Notes: a model not told the origin generated them from the letters alone. A stretch of 64,000 nucleotides of DNA from Desulfitobacterium_A sp034927245 (GCF_034927245.1 NZ_JAYFQK010000050.1:1-64000), one strand, 5' to 3'. Positions 10,458-18,873 are shown, numbered from the stretch's first letter. Made by a program: numbers and translations.

Positions 10458-10624
10458 ATAGCTAACAAGTCCTTCGGTAATATGTCAAGACCATAAAATA
10501 TAATGGTCATTGTTTTCTGGCAGTAGCTATCTTAAAAAAGGCAACAAAAAACCTACCCATTCCCAAAACAAAGTGGAAACAAGTTACAAAAATGGAATCT
10601 GGACTTTTGGGTATTGGATTATAA

Positions 10625-11857
10625 TCACCCCCAATTACCTTTCGGCTGGTAGATTTGGTTAGTGCGTAGCAGAGCATCAACCATACGTACGAGTTTACGT
10701 GCAGTAAGCACTAAAGCACGGCGATGATGATGGGTTTTGCTTTCCGTGAATTTACGAGAGTAGAATGCCTTATACTCTGGTTCGTTCAACCGAACCATGT
10801 TAGCTGCTTGGACAAAATAAGACCGCAGGTAGCGATTGCCGGAGTTGCTTAAAGGAGTGTCATCGGCTGTAAAATCACCCGATTGATGAGTTTTCCATGT
10901 AAGGCCTGCATATTTAGCTAAGGCGGCTTCATTAGGGAAACGTCGAATGTCTGCAATTTCGGCAATAATACCGGCGGTAAAGACCGGACCAATCCCCGGG
11001 ATAGAAGAGAGGGTGTTAGGAAAATGTTCAAGCTCAGCTTCAATTGCTTTATCAATTTTCTTGAGTTGGAGTTGTAACGTTCTAATGGTTTCGAAGCTTG
11101 TCGCTAGAATCAGATTTACGGGTTGAAGTAGATTACCCCGGAGACGATGCGCCTTGCGCGCTGCTTCCTTAAGTGCAGTGGCGGTCCCTTCTGGATCCTT
11201 AAACCTGCTTTTCCCTTTATCCACGAGGAACTCAATTAATTCATCAAGCGGTCGAGCCGCAATTTCCTCGGGAGAGAAAAACTCAAGAATAAGGGATTCA
11301 GAAGTAGCTCCAAAAGTGTTGCTAAAGACCTCGCCTTGAGCTAAAGTACTAAACTTCAAAAACAAGTTGGTTAAGAAGTAATTTTTCTCTCGGGTAATTG
11401 TTTCTACCAAGTGACAGCGAAAGCGGGTTAATCTCTGGAGAGGCAAGAAGCGAAAATCAACTTGGCAATTCTTCGGAAGACGTCCAAACCTTAAACGATC
11501 TGCAATAACCCAAGCATCAACCCAATCGTTCTTAGGTAAATCCAAATAAGATTCTTTAAACTTGCTCACGATTTTAGGATTAAAAGAGTAGATTTGAGGG
11601 TTAAAGGGAGCAAGGCTTGGTTCTTCGGCCAAGAACATCTGGATATGCCAACTGTAGACAGAAGTAGCCTCCATCCCAACAACAAGGCGATCTTCGGAAT
11701 GGGTCTTACAAGCATTAACTAGATACGAGGCTAGAGACTGTACGCCTAGGCGGTCATTAGAAGCATGAAAACGCTCGGCAACCTCATCACCCTGATCATT
11801 CATCATTTTTACTTTGAAATCCTTAGAACTAACATCAATACCGACAAATAAACTCAT
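10625..11857 (-). CDS. IS110-family transposase (DEDD recombinase)
   Basis: A transposase of 410 residues. The N-terminus carries the RuvC-like first motif GIDVSSKDF, and the C-terminus has the Transposase_20 region with IPGIGPVFTAGIIAEI and PLSNSGNRYLRS, which contains candidate nucleophilic serines. I chose the ATG at 11857 because AGGTGA precedes it at good spacing; the frame runs open 63 bases further upstream without a better start. The gene is complete and could be active. IS110 elements lack ordinary terminal inverted repeats and use a structured bridge RNA from their noncoding end, so the exact ends cannot be called here. It separates the DUF499 cassette from the plus-strand genes at 12400 and beyond. 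Confidence 0.9.
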   Translation of the reverse strand: MSLFVGIDVSSKDFKVKMMNDQGDEVAERFHASNDRLGVQSLASYLVNACKTHSEDRLVVGMEATSVYSWHIQMFLAEEPSLAPFNPQIYSFNPKIVSKFKESYLDLPKNDWVDAWVIADRLRFGRLPKNCQVDFRFLPLQRLTRFRCHLVETITREKNYFLTNLFLKFSTLAQGEVFSNTFGATSESLILEFFSPEEIAARPLDELIEFLVDKGKSRFKDPEGTATALKEAARKAHRLRGNLLQPVNLILATSFETIRTLQLQLKKIDKAIEAELEHFPNTLSSIPGIGPVFTAGIIAEIADIRRFPNEAALAKYAGLTWKTHQSGDFTADDTPLSNSGNRYLRSYFVQAANMVRLNEPEYKAFYSRKFTESKTHHHRRALVLTARKLVRMVDALLRTNQIYQPKGNWG

Positions 11858-12060
11858 AAAAATCACCTCGCTTTCCAGTAGGGATATGTAAAAATTACTG
11901 CTGGGCACCAGGCACCACAACCGGTCAACAACCTCGCCGAATCAGCACTTTCTTGTTGGAACCTTTGATCCAAACGACCTGCTACTATCGAAAGGAGGAC
12001 CATCAAGTTGTGCAACCTTCGCGTTAAAAGTTCAAGCTGTGGGCTGGGGGTCAGACTTTT
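11858..12060 (-). ncRNA. Candidate IS110 bridge-RNA region (left noncoding end)
   Basis: In IS110-group elements the bridge RNA is encoded upstream of the transposase. Here the 200 bases upstream of the transposase ATG contain no gene and several GC-rich segments able to pair (for example around 11905-11950 and 12030-12060). The location fits; I did not fold it, and the boundaries are arbitrary. Confidence 0.3.
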
Positions 12061-12175
12061 TCAGAGGTCAAGCCTCAAGGAGGATAATACCTTCCCAGAA
12101 TGTAACCTTACGGTTCCATTGTGCCTGTAAAACCAGCAAATTTAAATACTTTTTTGGGGAGTAAGGCATGCGTGT

Positions 12176-12234
12176 GTGCCTTATGTGGAAAAGCCATTTG
12201 AGGTAGTGTTAAAAGAGCTTTTCCACAACGGCAC
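12176..12234. repeat. Extended foldback upstream of the AAA15 ATPase gene
   Basis: An 11-base perfect inverted repeat (TGTGGAAAAGC at 12184-12194, GCTTTTCCACA at 12217-12227) is extended outwards by GTGCC at 12176-12180 and GGCAC at 12230-12234. It lies between the IS110 gene and the ATPase gene. It could be an IS110 target site, an end of an element, or a regulatory RNA hairpin; there is no T-run for a terminator. Confidence 0.55.
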
Positions 12235-12399
12235 GCCCCGCACACCTTCGACTACTGCATGGGGTATGCGTTATACTGCGCGCACCTTATTGCTCAAGGG
12301 AATTTCCAGTTGAATCTGGTTCAATTTAAAAGCTCCCCGTTCCCATTTAAAGGACTCGAGGAGCTAGGAACAAATCTAATTATACGAGGAGGAATTCTT

Positions 12400-13782
12400 A
12401 TGTTATCAAATTTTAAAGTATCAAACTTTTCCTCTTTCGATACTCCAGTATCCTTTTCTATGGAAGCAGGCCGAGCGAGAGGAAAACGGGATCATTTAGT
12501 GGTAACTAGATATTCGCGCACGCTCAAGTTTGCAGCAATGTATGGTGCCAATGCAGCAGGGAAATCGAATTTCGTGAAAGCAATGGATTTTGCACGAAAC
12601 GTTATCATTGGCCGAGGAGGTATACCTCATGGATATACCATGTCATACAATAGAGTAAAGTCAACCAATATAAATAAACCAAGCACTTTCGAATTTGAGA
12701 TTTTGCTAAATAAAAAGAGGTATATTTACGGTTTTTCGCTACTTCTTGCATCTCAAATGTTTGAAAAAGAGTGGTTATACGATAATACAAATAGTTCAAA
12801 GCTTATTTTTATGCGTAGCTTTGATAACAAAACCACATTAAACCTTCCAATTAGAGGAGATGCTGAAAAACGCATACGCATCTATTTCGATGATATTAAA
12901 GATGATCACGAAACCTTATTTTTGTCTGAAATGAACCGTAAGAAAAAAGAAATATACAAGGAAGTTAGTAGCATTAATTTTTTGCGTGATATTTATCATT
13001 GGTTTTCACAGAAGTTGGTATTTGTTTATCCTCAGGCAGGAGACCCCAACAGATACTCATTTACATTTAGAACAGAAAAAGGTAATTTAATCTCTAAACT
13101 AAGGACATTTGGCTTAGATATATCAGACTATAAATATGAACAGACTAGTGTAGATAATGTTCTAGGTTCAATCCCGGATAAAATTAAAAAGGAAATTCTA
13201 TCTGATATTGAACACTCATTAGCCAAAAAACGGCGTGGAGACATGAATAATGAGCATAGTAACTTTTTATTTAATGGCGAAGACTTATATTCTTTTGGTT
13301 TTGATTTAAGTGGAAATATTACTTTTCAAGTAGTAAAAATGCAGCATGGTAACCTTGGAGAGTATCTGTTATCTGAGGAATCAGATGGCACAAGACGTAT
13401 TCTTGAACTTGTTGAGGTTTTATTATCCGAAGAAGAAGGTATTACTTATATCATTGATGAAATCGATCGTAGCATGCACCCTCTTCTTACAAACGCTTTT
13501 ATATCTGAGTATCTTTCTAAAATTAAGGAACGCAATATACAATTGATTGTTACAACGCATGAATCCAGATTATTAAACACTAATCATTTACGCCGTGATG
13601 AAATATGGTTTGCGGAAAAAAGAAAAGGAGTAACTAATATTTGGCGGTTTGACCAGATGGAGGATACTGAGAATACTGGGACACTTGCCCGTGGTGACAT
13701 AAAAATTGAATCCGCTTATTTAAGTGGTCGCTACGGAGCAATACCAGAGCTTATATCTTTTATCGACGAGGAAGATTTATGA
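12400..13782 (+). CDS. AAA15/OLD-like ATPase (abortive-infection type)
   Basis: A protein of 460 residues of the AAA15 ATP-binding group. The start at 12400 is chosen because GAGGAGG precedes it at ideal distance and the protein then begins MLSNFKVSNFSSF, the usual first strand of this family. Walker A is GANAAGKS at about 49-56 and Walker B YIIDEID is near 350-356, with an H-loop-like TTHES about 30 residues later. Such ABC-like ATPases partner with a small effector in several phage-defence pairs. Here the stop overlaps the start of the next gene by four bases, so the two are probably made together. The effector and trigger are unknown; the defence role is inferred from family and island context. 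Confidence 0.8.
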   Translation: MLSNFKVSNFSSFDTPVSFSMEAGRARGKRDHLVVTRYSRTLKFAAMYGANAAGKSNFVKAMDFARNVIIGRGGIPHGYTMSYNRVKSTNINKPSTFEFEILLNKKRYIYGFSLLLASQMFEKEWLYDNTNSSKLIFMRSFDNKTTLNLPIRGDAEKRIRIYFDDIKDDHETLFLSEMNRKKKEIYKEVSSINFLRDIYHWFSQKLVFVYPQAGDPNRYSFTFRTEKGNLISKLRTFGLDISDYKYEQTSVDNVLGSIPDKIKKEILSDIEHSLAKKRRGDMNNEHSNFLFNGEDLYSFGFDLSGNITFQVVKMQHGNLGEYLLSEESDGTRRILELVEVLLSEEEGITYIIDEIDRSMHPLLTNAFISEYLSKIKERNIQLIVTTHESRLLNTNHLRRDEIWFAEKRKGVTNIWRFDQMEDTENTGTLARGDIKIESAYLSGRYGAIPELISFIDEEDL

Positions 13783-14105
13783 TACGACGGTGCAAGCCAA
13801 TTATATGGTGCTGTGTTAATAGGGGTACAGAGTATAAATATCAAGAAAAGCTATCTTGCAGCGCTATAGAGCTTAACCTTTGTATTCGAATCGTAATTTG
13901 TGATAACTTTAGCAATATTGAAAAAAGAATCAAAAATCTAAAAAAAAGTCCACTATTCTCGAAAAACTCTGATACAATTGCAATGCTTATTCCTTTGAGT
14001 AGCAAAGAGTTAAATATGGCATTACCCCAAAATGTAAAAAGTTTTCCTACTTTTGAAGAGCTTTTAGAGTGGTTACAACAAAAATACAGCACTAATAACG
14101 ATTGA
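13779..14105 (+). CDS. Small partner protein of the AAA15 ATPase, unrecognised
   Basis: A 108-residue protein that starts inside the ATPase stop codon (ATGA overlap), which implies translational coupling and a shared function. The N-terminus has the cysteine-rich IIWCCVNRG and the rest is mixed charged, with lysine-rich KRIKNLKKS and a C-terminal segment ending EELLEWLQQKY. I recognise no family. Known AAA15 partners such as RloB are about twice as long and show acidic Toprim-like motifs I cannot find here, so this may be a distinct or shortened effector or antitoxin-like partner. Confidence 0.6.
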   Translation: MIRRCKPIIWCCVNRGTEYKYQEKLSCSAIELNLCIRIVICDNFSNIEKRIKNLKKSPLFSKNSDTIAMLIPLSSKELNMALPQNVKSFPTFEELLEWLQQKYSTNND

Positions 14106-14147
14106 TATTATAATAAAATAGCTATTATTGTAAGGGGGTGATTAACA

Positions 14148-14252
14148 TGGCTGAGTTCGGCGAGTTGCAAACTAAACGAAAAATATCCCCATCAGATTTT
14201 CCTAGAATCCAATGGGGATATGACGTTTGCACAGTGCTTCCGGTGCTATAAT
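14148..14252 (+). CDS. Possible 34-residue small protein
   Basis: An ATG preceded by AAGGGGGTGATT opens a frame of 34 codons (begins MAEFGELQTK). It has no recognised family. Its last codons overlap the -10 element of the promoter for the next gene, so it could be a leader peptide or a chance frame with a good ribosome binding site. Confidence 0.3.
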
Positions 14253-14253
14253 A
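14230..14253 (+). promoter_or_regulatory. Extended -10 promoter of the 318-aa gene
   Basis: TGCTATAAT ending at 14253 is an extended -10 element (TG one base before a perfect TATAAT). A four-base inverted repeat GCAC/GTGC flanks the spacer and could be an operator. The gene starts at 14367, leaving a leader of about 105 bases. Confidence 0.5.
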
Positions 14254-14366
14254 CAAATGTTAGCGGAGGATACGCTATGCAACACAAAATGCAATGTAGT
14301 TAGTATAGCTTATCCCTTCAAAAAGTCAAGATGAAAAAATACACGGAATTTTAATGGAGGGATATA

Positions 14367-15323
14367 ATGAATAATTTTTCCAAGCATTTTAACTTGCCTA
14401 TTTTTACACATAAGGAAATCGAATTTGTCGATGTGCCTGTTGATAGAGACGTAAAATTATTTCTTGACCCTGGTTTAATAGAGGCTGGAACAGATGATTT
14501 TTCTATAGATTGCATGGCCGTCATCAAGTCCTATTTTGATTCTGTATTTCATTGTTGTCAGGCAAGGGACCATTCAAAACTTACCGAGTTATTGAGTCAC
14601 TGCAACGAGCCTAATGAGACTCATTTAGGGAATTCAGTAGCACATTCAAAAGGACGAGGAGCCTCGAAAGAAATACTCTTAACGATGTTCTCAGGCTTAA
14701 TTGATCAAGGACTTTTTGAGAGAAACGCAGTTATTCATCCAAGTGATGTCTACGTTTTGGCTCCCAATTTTGACAAGGATAGAATGTCAGATGTACTCAC
14801 AAATATTCTACGTAATCTACTCAGTCAATTCACAGAGCAACAATGTGTAAGACACGGCATTACCTTGAGTGGTATTCGCAAAGGATTTTTCTGGGACATT
14901 GAAAGCAGCCAGTGGCAGGAAGGACAATGGCTTTCCCCGGTTGCATATGGACAACCTATTTTGCTCGCCCCCAAGTCCTTTGTCAGCAGAACCTATCATT
15001 TTGGCACTAGTAGTTACGTCAGTAAATTTCTACTCGAATTTAGGCAACGCTATCATTTAGATAACCATACAGAACTATGCTATGAACGCGAGTTAAGAAA
15101 CGGTCATCATAAATTATTCCCCCCTAAAAAGAAAGAAATAAAATCCATTGAATTTACCGGTGTCCAATGGAAGCAACAGGCAGCCAACTTTGCTTATACC
15201 AACCCTGATACAATGCGGCGTTTCGGTCTCGAACGAGAAAGAGCATTTGCTAATGGTAATTACTTTATGTCTGACCACGAATTAGATCTACTTTTATACC
15301 CCGATAGATTTAAGTCTGCTTGA
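14367..15323 (+). CDS. Hypothetical protein of the island, 318 residues
   Basis: I do not recognise a family. The protein is soluble-looking, with no signal peptide or membrane segment. The N-terminus reads like a capped beta strand series ending LFLDPGLIE (about residues 32-40); the middle is rich in histidine and cysteine (HCCQARDHSK). The C-terminal third is strongly basic (LFPPKKKEIKS, RRFGLERERAF), as in nucleic-acid binders. A ribosome binding site AATGGAGGGATATA precedes the ATG. It has its own extended -10 promoter and a strong terminator, so it is an independent unit between the ATPase pair and the decayed integrase. A defence or mobile-element cargo function is plausible but unproven. 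Confidence 0.6.
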   Translation: MNNFSKHFNLPIFTHKEIEFVDVPVDRDVKLFLDPGLIEAGTDDFSIDCMAVIKSYFDSVFHCCQARDHSKLTELLSHCNEPNETHLGNSVAHSKGRGASKEILLTMFSGLIDQGLFERNAVIHPSDVYVLAPNFDKDRMSDVLTNILRNLLSQFTEQQCVRHGITLSGIRKGFFWDIESSQWQEGQWLSPVAYGQPILLAPKSFVSRTYHFGTSSYVSKFLLEFRQRYHLDNHTELCYERELRNGHHKLFPPKKKEIKSIEFTGVQWKQQAANFAYTNPDTMRRFGLERERAFANGNYFMSDHELDLLLYPDRFKSA

Positions 15324-15333
15324 TTCTGAGTTC

Positions 15334-15377
15334 AAAGGCGAAGAAATTGCAAATTCGATTTCTTCGCCTTTATTTTC
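15334..15377 (+). terminator. Rho-independent terminator after the 318-aa gene
   Basis: A 14-base-pair perfect stem (AAAGGCGAAGAAAT / ATTTCTTCGCCTTT, ten-base loop) starts 10 bases after the stop codon and is followed by ATTTTCT. Confidence 0.85.
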
Positions 15378-15569
15378 TATGCAAAGCTACTACATAAGAC
15401 TACTTAATATCAATGTAGCACTCTCATCGGTTTGAAAAGCGATCCCAATATGACATCGTTGATGTTCATTAGCTTTTCTACACAAAGAAGTCATGCTTAT
15501 GGCTTTTTTGCATTATTTGACGAATATATTTGATTGGCGGGAACTGCACTAGGGAAAGTTCCAGCCACG

Positions 15570-16330
15570 GTTCACCGGAATACGCATCATCTATTCCCGC
15601 CTAAACAACGCAAAGGTCACCCATCTAATTAGCCGTAATTCCTCCGAAGGGGTTACTCTCCCTAAACTGGAGGCTGATGAAGCCCGGGCTATGGCGAAAG
15701 ATGAAATGGATCTCCTCCTGATCCAACTACAGGATCCGAATTTAACCACAGTTTGGCGAACATCCTTCCCCCTTGCATTGGGCACAGGATTACGCGAAGG
15801 AAAAGTACTCGCTCTGACCTAGGATAACATCGACCTAAGGAATAGGATTCCTACCATTAAACATGCATTAGCACGCACTACTGCCAAAGGTCTTATGGTG
15901 GTGAAAACACCTAAAAGCAAAAATCGAAACGAGTCATTCCCTTACCGCGAGAAGTAGTTATTCCCTTGCGGCTGCACAGAATGTCACAACGCAGAATGAA
16001 ACTTATAGCGGGAAAAGACTTTTAAGTTTAAGAGCAAAACCTAGTCTTCTGCTCGAAAAAAGGAACCCATATCATTCCCCGAAATTTTACACGGAAGTTC
16101 TATGAATTAAGAGATCGTACAGGCTTACCCTGTGATGTTAACTTACACGGCCTCCGCCACACCTATGCAACCCGGTTGCTCGAACGCGTTGAAAGTCTTA
16201 AAACGGTTCAAGAACTTTTAGGCCACGCCGACATTTCAACAACCGGAAACACTTACGCTCACGTTATGCCAGAAATAAAAAAGCAAGCGGTCACTAATCT
16301 GGACCACTTGCTGACAAGAAAAATCCCCTC
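15570..16330 (+). pseudogene. Decayed tyrosine-type integrase
   Basis: Translation in pieces gives a phage/transposon integrase. RIIYSRLNNAKVTHLISRN from 15583 is the core-binding region, then GTGLREGKVLALT with the first catalytic arginine. An in-frame TAG follows at 15820-15822 where tryptophan is expected. The frame then shifts near 15925 (RVIPLPREVV) and again near 16030. The C-terminal catalytic part is intact as HGLRHTYATRLLER and LLGHADISTTGNTYAHV. No start or N-terminal arm domain is recoverable, so the gene is dead. It lies immediately beside the 3' end of tRNA-Pro, the usual attachment target of such enzymes, and marks this as the integrase end of a former integrative element. Confidence 0.85.
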
Positions 16331-16429
16331 TTGCGAGAAGCTAACGGTGCATATTTACTTTAAAATACATTACACTGCATTACATGAGGGTTTTGATAAT
16401 ATCCGAAAGCCTAAGATGCTTGATATGAC

Positions 16430-16506
16430 TGGTCGGAGCGACACGATTTGAACGTGCGACCTCTACCACCCCAAGGTAGCGCTCTACCAAGCTGAGCCAC
16501 GCCCCG
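16430..16506 (-). tRNA. tRNA-Pro (anticodon GGG)
   Basis: A 77-base cloverleaf with encoded CCA. The acceptor stem CGGGGCG pairs with CGCTCCG (one G-T), the D stem is GCTC/GAGC, the anticodon stem CTACC/GGTAG encloses the loop TTGGGGT with anticodon GGG, and the T arm is GCACG TTCAAAT CGTGT. The 3' end faces the integrase remnant. Confidence 0.93.
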
Positions 16507-16581
16507 ACTTAATAATCCGTCCCTTCATTTCAAGGGACTTATATAAATTAACATATACACGTTAAAATTGCAAGTAAAAAT

Positions 16582-17028
16582 TTAGTTTTGCCCGATAACC
16601 TCGATCTTGCGCACGCCTTCAATCTCGCTCAAACCAGCCAGCAATTTTTCGGGTGTATCAATCATGTCGGCAGTATCAAAAGCGATTGAAACGTTGGCTA
16701 CCCCTTGAAGCGGAATGCCTTGGTTTATCGTTAGGATATTGCCGCGAAAGCCCGCAATAAAATTCAAGGTATTCGAAAGAACCCCGGCAATATTTTCAAG
16801 GATTAGAGAAATCGTAATAATTCGCTCTTTGCTCACCTCATAAAAAGGGAAAACCCCATCCTTGTATTTATAAAACGCACTTCGGCTGATGCCGACCCTT
16901 TCAGCCGCATCATTAACGGTTGCGCAGTCCCCTTTTGCCAACAATTCCTTAGCCTGAGCCGTTTTCACGATAGCATCGGGCAAAATATCTTTACTGACCA
17001 TTAAAAAATCCTTGGTACGATTAGTCAT
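16582..17028 (-). CDS. ACT-domain HTH regulator (PheB/UPF0735 family)
   Basis: A 148-residue protein with an N-terminal helix-turn-helix segment (DAAERVGISRSAFYKYKDGV) and a C-terminal ACT domain (from ERIITISLILENIAGVLSN onward), the layout of the UPF0735/PheB family of Firmicutes. ACT domains bind amino acids, so it probably senses an amino acid and controls transcription. The ATG at 17028 is preferred over a GTG four codons upstream because AGGTGAG sits at normal spacing before it. It is a single gene, transcribed leftwards after the spoIVA terminator and ending 75 bases from tRNA-Pro, at the edge of the core genome. Confidence 0.85.
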   Translation of the reverse strand: MTNRTKDFLMVSKDILPDAIVKTAQAKELLAKGDCATVNDAAERVGISRSAFYKYKDGVFPFYEVSKERIITISLILENIAGVLSNTLNFIAGFRGNILTINQGIPLQGVANVSIAFDTADMIDTPEKLLAGLSEIEGVRKIEVIGQN

Positions 17029-17100
17029 GTGCGTTCTCACCTACTGTCTTACAAATCTAGAACAATTATATCAAATGTGTGCAAATTAGCAAACATCACA

Positions 17101-17134
17101 GAAAACCCTACATCGCGTTTGATGCAGGGTTTTT
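17101..17134 (-). terminator. Terminator after spoIVA
   Basis: A nine-base-pair stem (CCCTGCATC / GATGTAGGG, one G-T) with flanking A and T runs, 20 bases beyond the spoIVA stop. Flanking runs on both sides allow function in either direction. Confidence 0.75.
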
Positions 17135-17152
17135 CAACCTCGTAAACCTATC

Positions 17153-18637
17153 CTAAATAATAATGCAAATCAACCCGCCGTTTCCGTCATTAACAATCCG
17201 CTGCAAGGTATCCTGAAGTTTATGCTGAGCATTCTCCGGCATCCGGTAAAGCTTATTTTGCACTCCCTCACGGACTAAATCATGCAGCGATTTGCCGAAG
17301 ATATTTGATTCCCACACTTTTTTGGGATCGGATTCGAATTCATCGAGTATATAACGGACAAGTTCTTCAGCCTGCTTCTCAGTTCCAATCAGCGGCGTGA
17401 TTTCGGTGGTCACATCAGCTCGAAGAATATGGAGGGATGGTGCGCTCGCTTTGAGCTTAATTCCGTAATGCCCGCCGGATTTAACAAGCTCCGGCTCTTC
17501 AAGGAACATTTCTTCCAGAACCGGTGTCACAACACCATAGCCATTGGTCCTAACTTCTTCAATCGCCGGGGCCATTTTATCCCATTCTTTTTTGGCTTTG
17601 CTGTAATCCATGACTAAACGCAGAAGTGTATGTTCCCCTTCAACCGTGACCCCTGTCATTTCTTCGAGCACGTTCTTAAAGAGCCCATCTATCGCGGTCA
17701 TTTCGATATCTGCAATTCCTGTTCCGAGTTCCATCTGTCTTAACAGGACATCTTGAGCCTGCGGACATTCTGTTAATTTATCCAGGGCTTGATCAATATC
17801 ACGGACACGGCGGATTCCCTCAATGGATTGTCGCACTGCCTCCTCAAAACTTGCCCGTACCGGATGGCTTGGATCGAGTTCCTCCACCCACTTCGGAATT
17901 TCAATATTGACCTCCGCCACTGGAAATTCATATAATACTTCTTCTAAGATTTGAGTAATATCCTCGATGGTCATTTCTAAGCAATCCACGGGAATGACCG
18001 GCACACCATATTGTTCTTCCAATGTCCGAGCCATTTCAATTGAGTGTTCCGCATAAGGCCGTGTTGTATTGAGTACAATGACAAACGGTTTCCCGAGCTG
18101 ACGCAGTTCAGCGATGACGCGTTCCTCGGCTTCAATATAGTTTTCTCTTGGAATATCGGTGATTGATCCATCCGTCGTTATGACAATTCCAAGGGTCGAG
18201 TGATCGGTAATAACCTTGCGGGTTCCGATCTCTGCAGCCTCTTGAAAAGGAATGGGTTCTTCACTCCAAGAAGTCCGGACTAATCTAGGTTCCTCTCCAT
18301 CCTCTGACTCATAGCCGATCGCTCCGTCTACCGCATAACCTACACAATCCACTAAGCGAACCTTCATTTGAATGTTATCACGAATAACGATATCGACGGC
18401 ATCTGAAGGAATAAACTTAGGTTCAGTCGTCGTAATCTGTCTGCCTGAACCACTTTGAGGCAGTTCATCATTAGCCCGTTCCCGCTCAAACACATCCGTA
18501 ATATTGGGCAAGACCAGGAGATCCATGAACCGTTTGATGAAGGTGGACTTCCCAGTGCGGACCGGCCCAACGACTCCAAAGTAGATATCGCCACCTGTAC
18601 GCTCGGCAATATCTTTAAAAATATCCACTTTTTCCAC
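17153..18637 (-). CDS. spoIVA: Stage IV sporulation protein A, SpoIVA
   Basis: SpoIVA is the ATPase that polymerises on the forespore surface to form the basement layer of the spore coat. The protein has about 494 residues, the normal length. Walker A is GPVRTGKST at about 24-32; the conserved C-terminus ends in a short hydrophobic tail (GLICIII) as in B. subtilis. I chose the GTG at 18637 (protein begins MEKVDIFKDIAERTGGD) because GGGGGGA precedes it; the frame extends 69 bases further without a ribosome binding site. It is monocistronic with a terminator on its 3' side. In other Clostridia it also lies beside gpsA, plsY and der. Expression would be mother-cell specific (sigma-E); I did not identify the promoter. 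Confidence 0.95.
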   Translation of the reverse strand: MEKVDIFKDIAERTGGDIYFGVVGPVRTGKSTFIKRFMDLLVLPNITDVFERERANDELPQSGSGRQITTTEPKFIPSDAVDIVIRDNIQMKVRLVDCVGYAVDGAIGYESEDGEEPRLVRTSWSEEPIPFQEAAEIGTRKVITDHSTLGIVITTDGSITDIPRENYIEAEERVIAELRQLGKPFVIVLNTTRPYAEHSIEMARTLEEQYGVPVIPVDCLEMTIEDITQILEEVLYEFPVAEVNIEIPKWVEELDPSHPVRASFEEAVRQSIEGIRRVRDIDQALDKLTECPQAQDVLLRQMELGTGIADIEMTAIDGLFKNVLEEMTGVTVEGEHTLLRLVMDYSKAKKEWDKMAPAIEEVRTNGYGVVTPVLEEMFLEEPELVKSGGHYGIKLKASAPSLHILRADVTTEITPLIGTEKQAEELVRYILDEFESDPKKVWESNIFGKSLHDLVREGVQNKLYRMPENAQHKLQDTLQRIVNDGNGGLICIII

Positions 18638-18781
18638 TAAAATTCCCCCCTTATTGAGTGCTGTCCCAAAACCGGGGAAGGGCCCCACCTTTTCTCTCCC
18701 TTCCACCTCCCAGTGGCAAGATATTACTGGACTAGCACGTTACGCAGTATAAATATATGGACTACATTGCGCAAATATGTC

Positions 18782-18828
18782 AAAAAAAAACCGCAGGTTT
18801 TCCCTACGGCTGCTTTTTTTAAATGAAA
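18782..18828 (-). terminator. Terminator of the der-plsY-gpsA operon
   Basis: Stem CCGTAGG / CCTGCGG (one G-T) with an AAAA loop, followed on the minus strand by nine T residues, 50-90 bases after the gpsA stop. Confidence 0.8.
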
Positions 18829-18873
18829 TTGTATAGATTTAACTGGGATGATTATAATTGAAAAATTGTTGAC

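Noticed and set aside
12400..14105. RloA/RloB pair
   Set aside because: The ATPase fits loosely, but the second protein has about half the length of RloB and none of its acidic residues in the right pattern.
16176..16451. Separate 91-residue gene
   Set aside because: Its sequence is the C-terminal catalytic end of the broken integrase and it runs into the tRNA gene, so it is part of the pseudogene.
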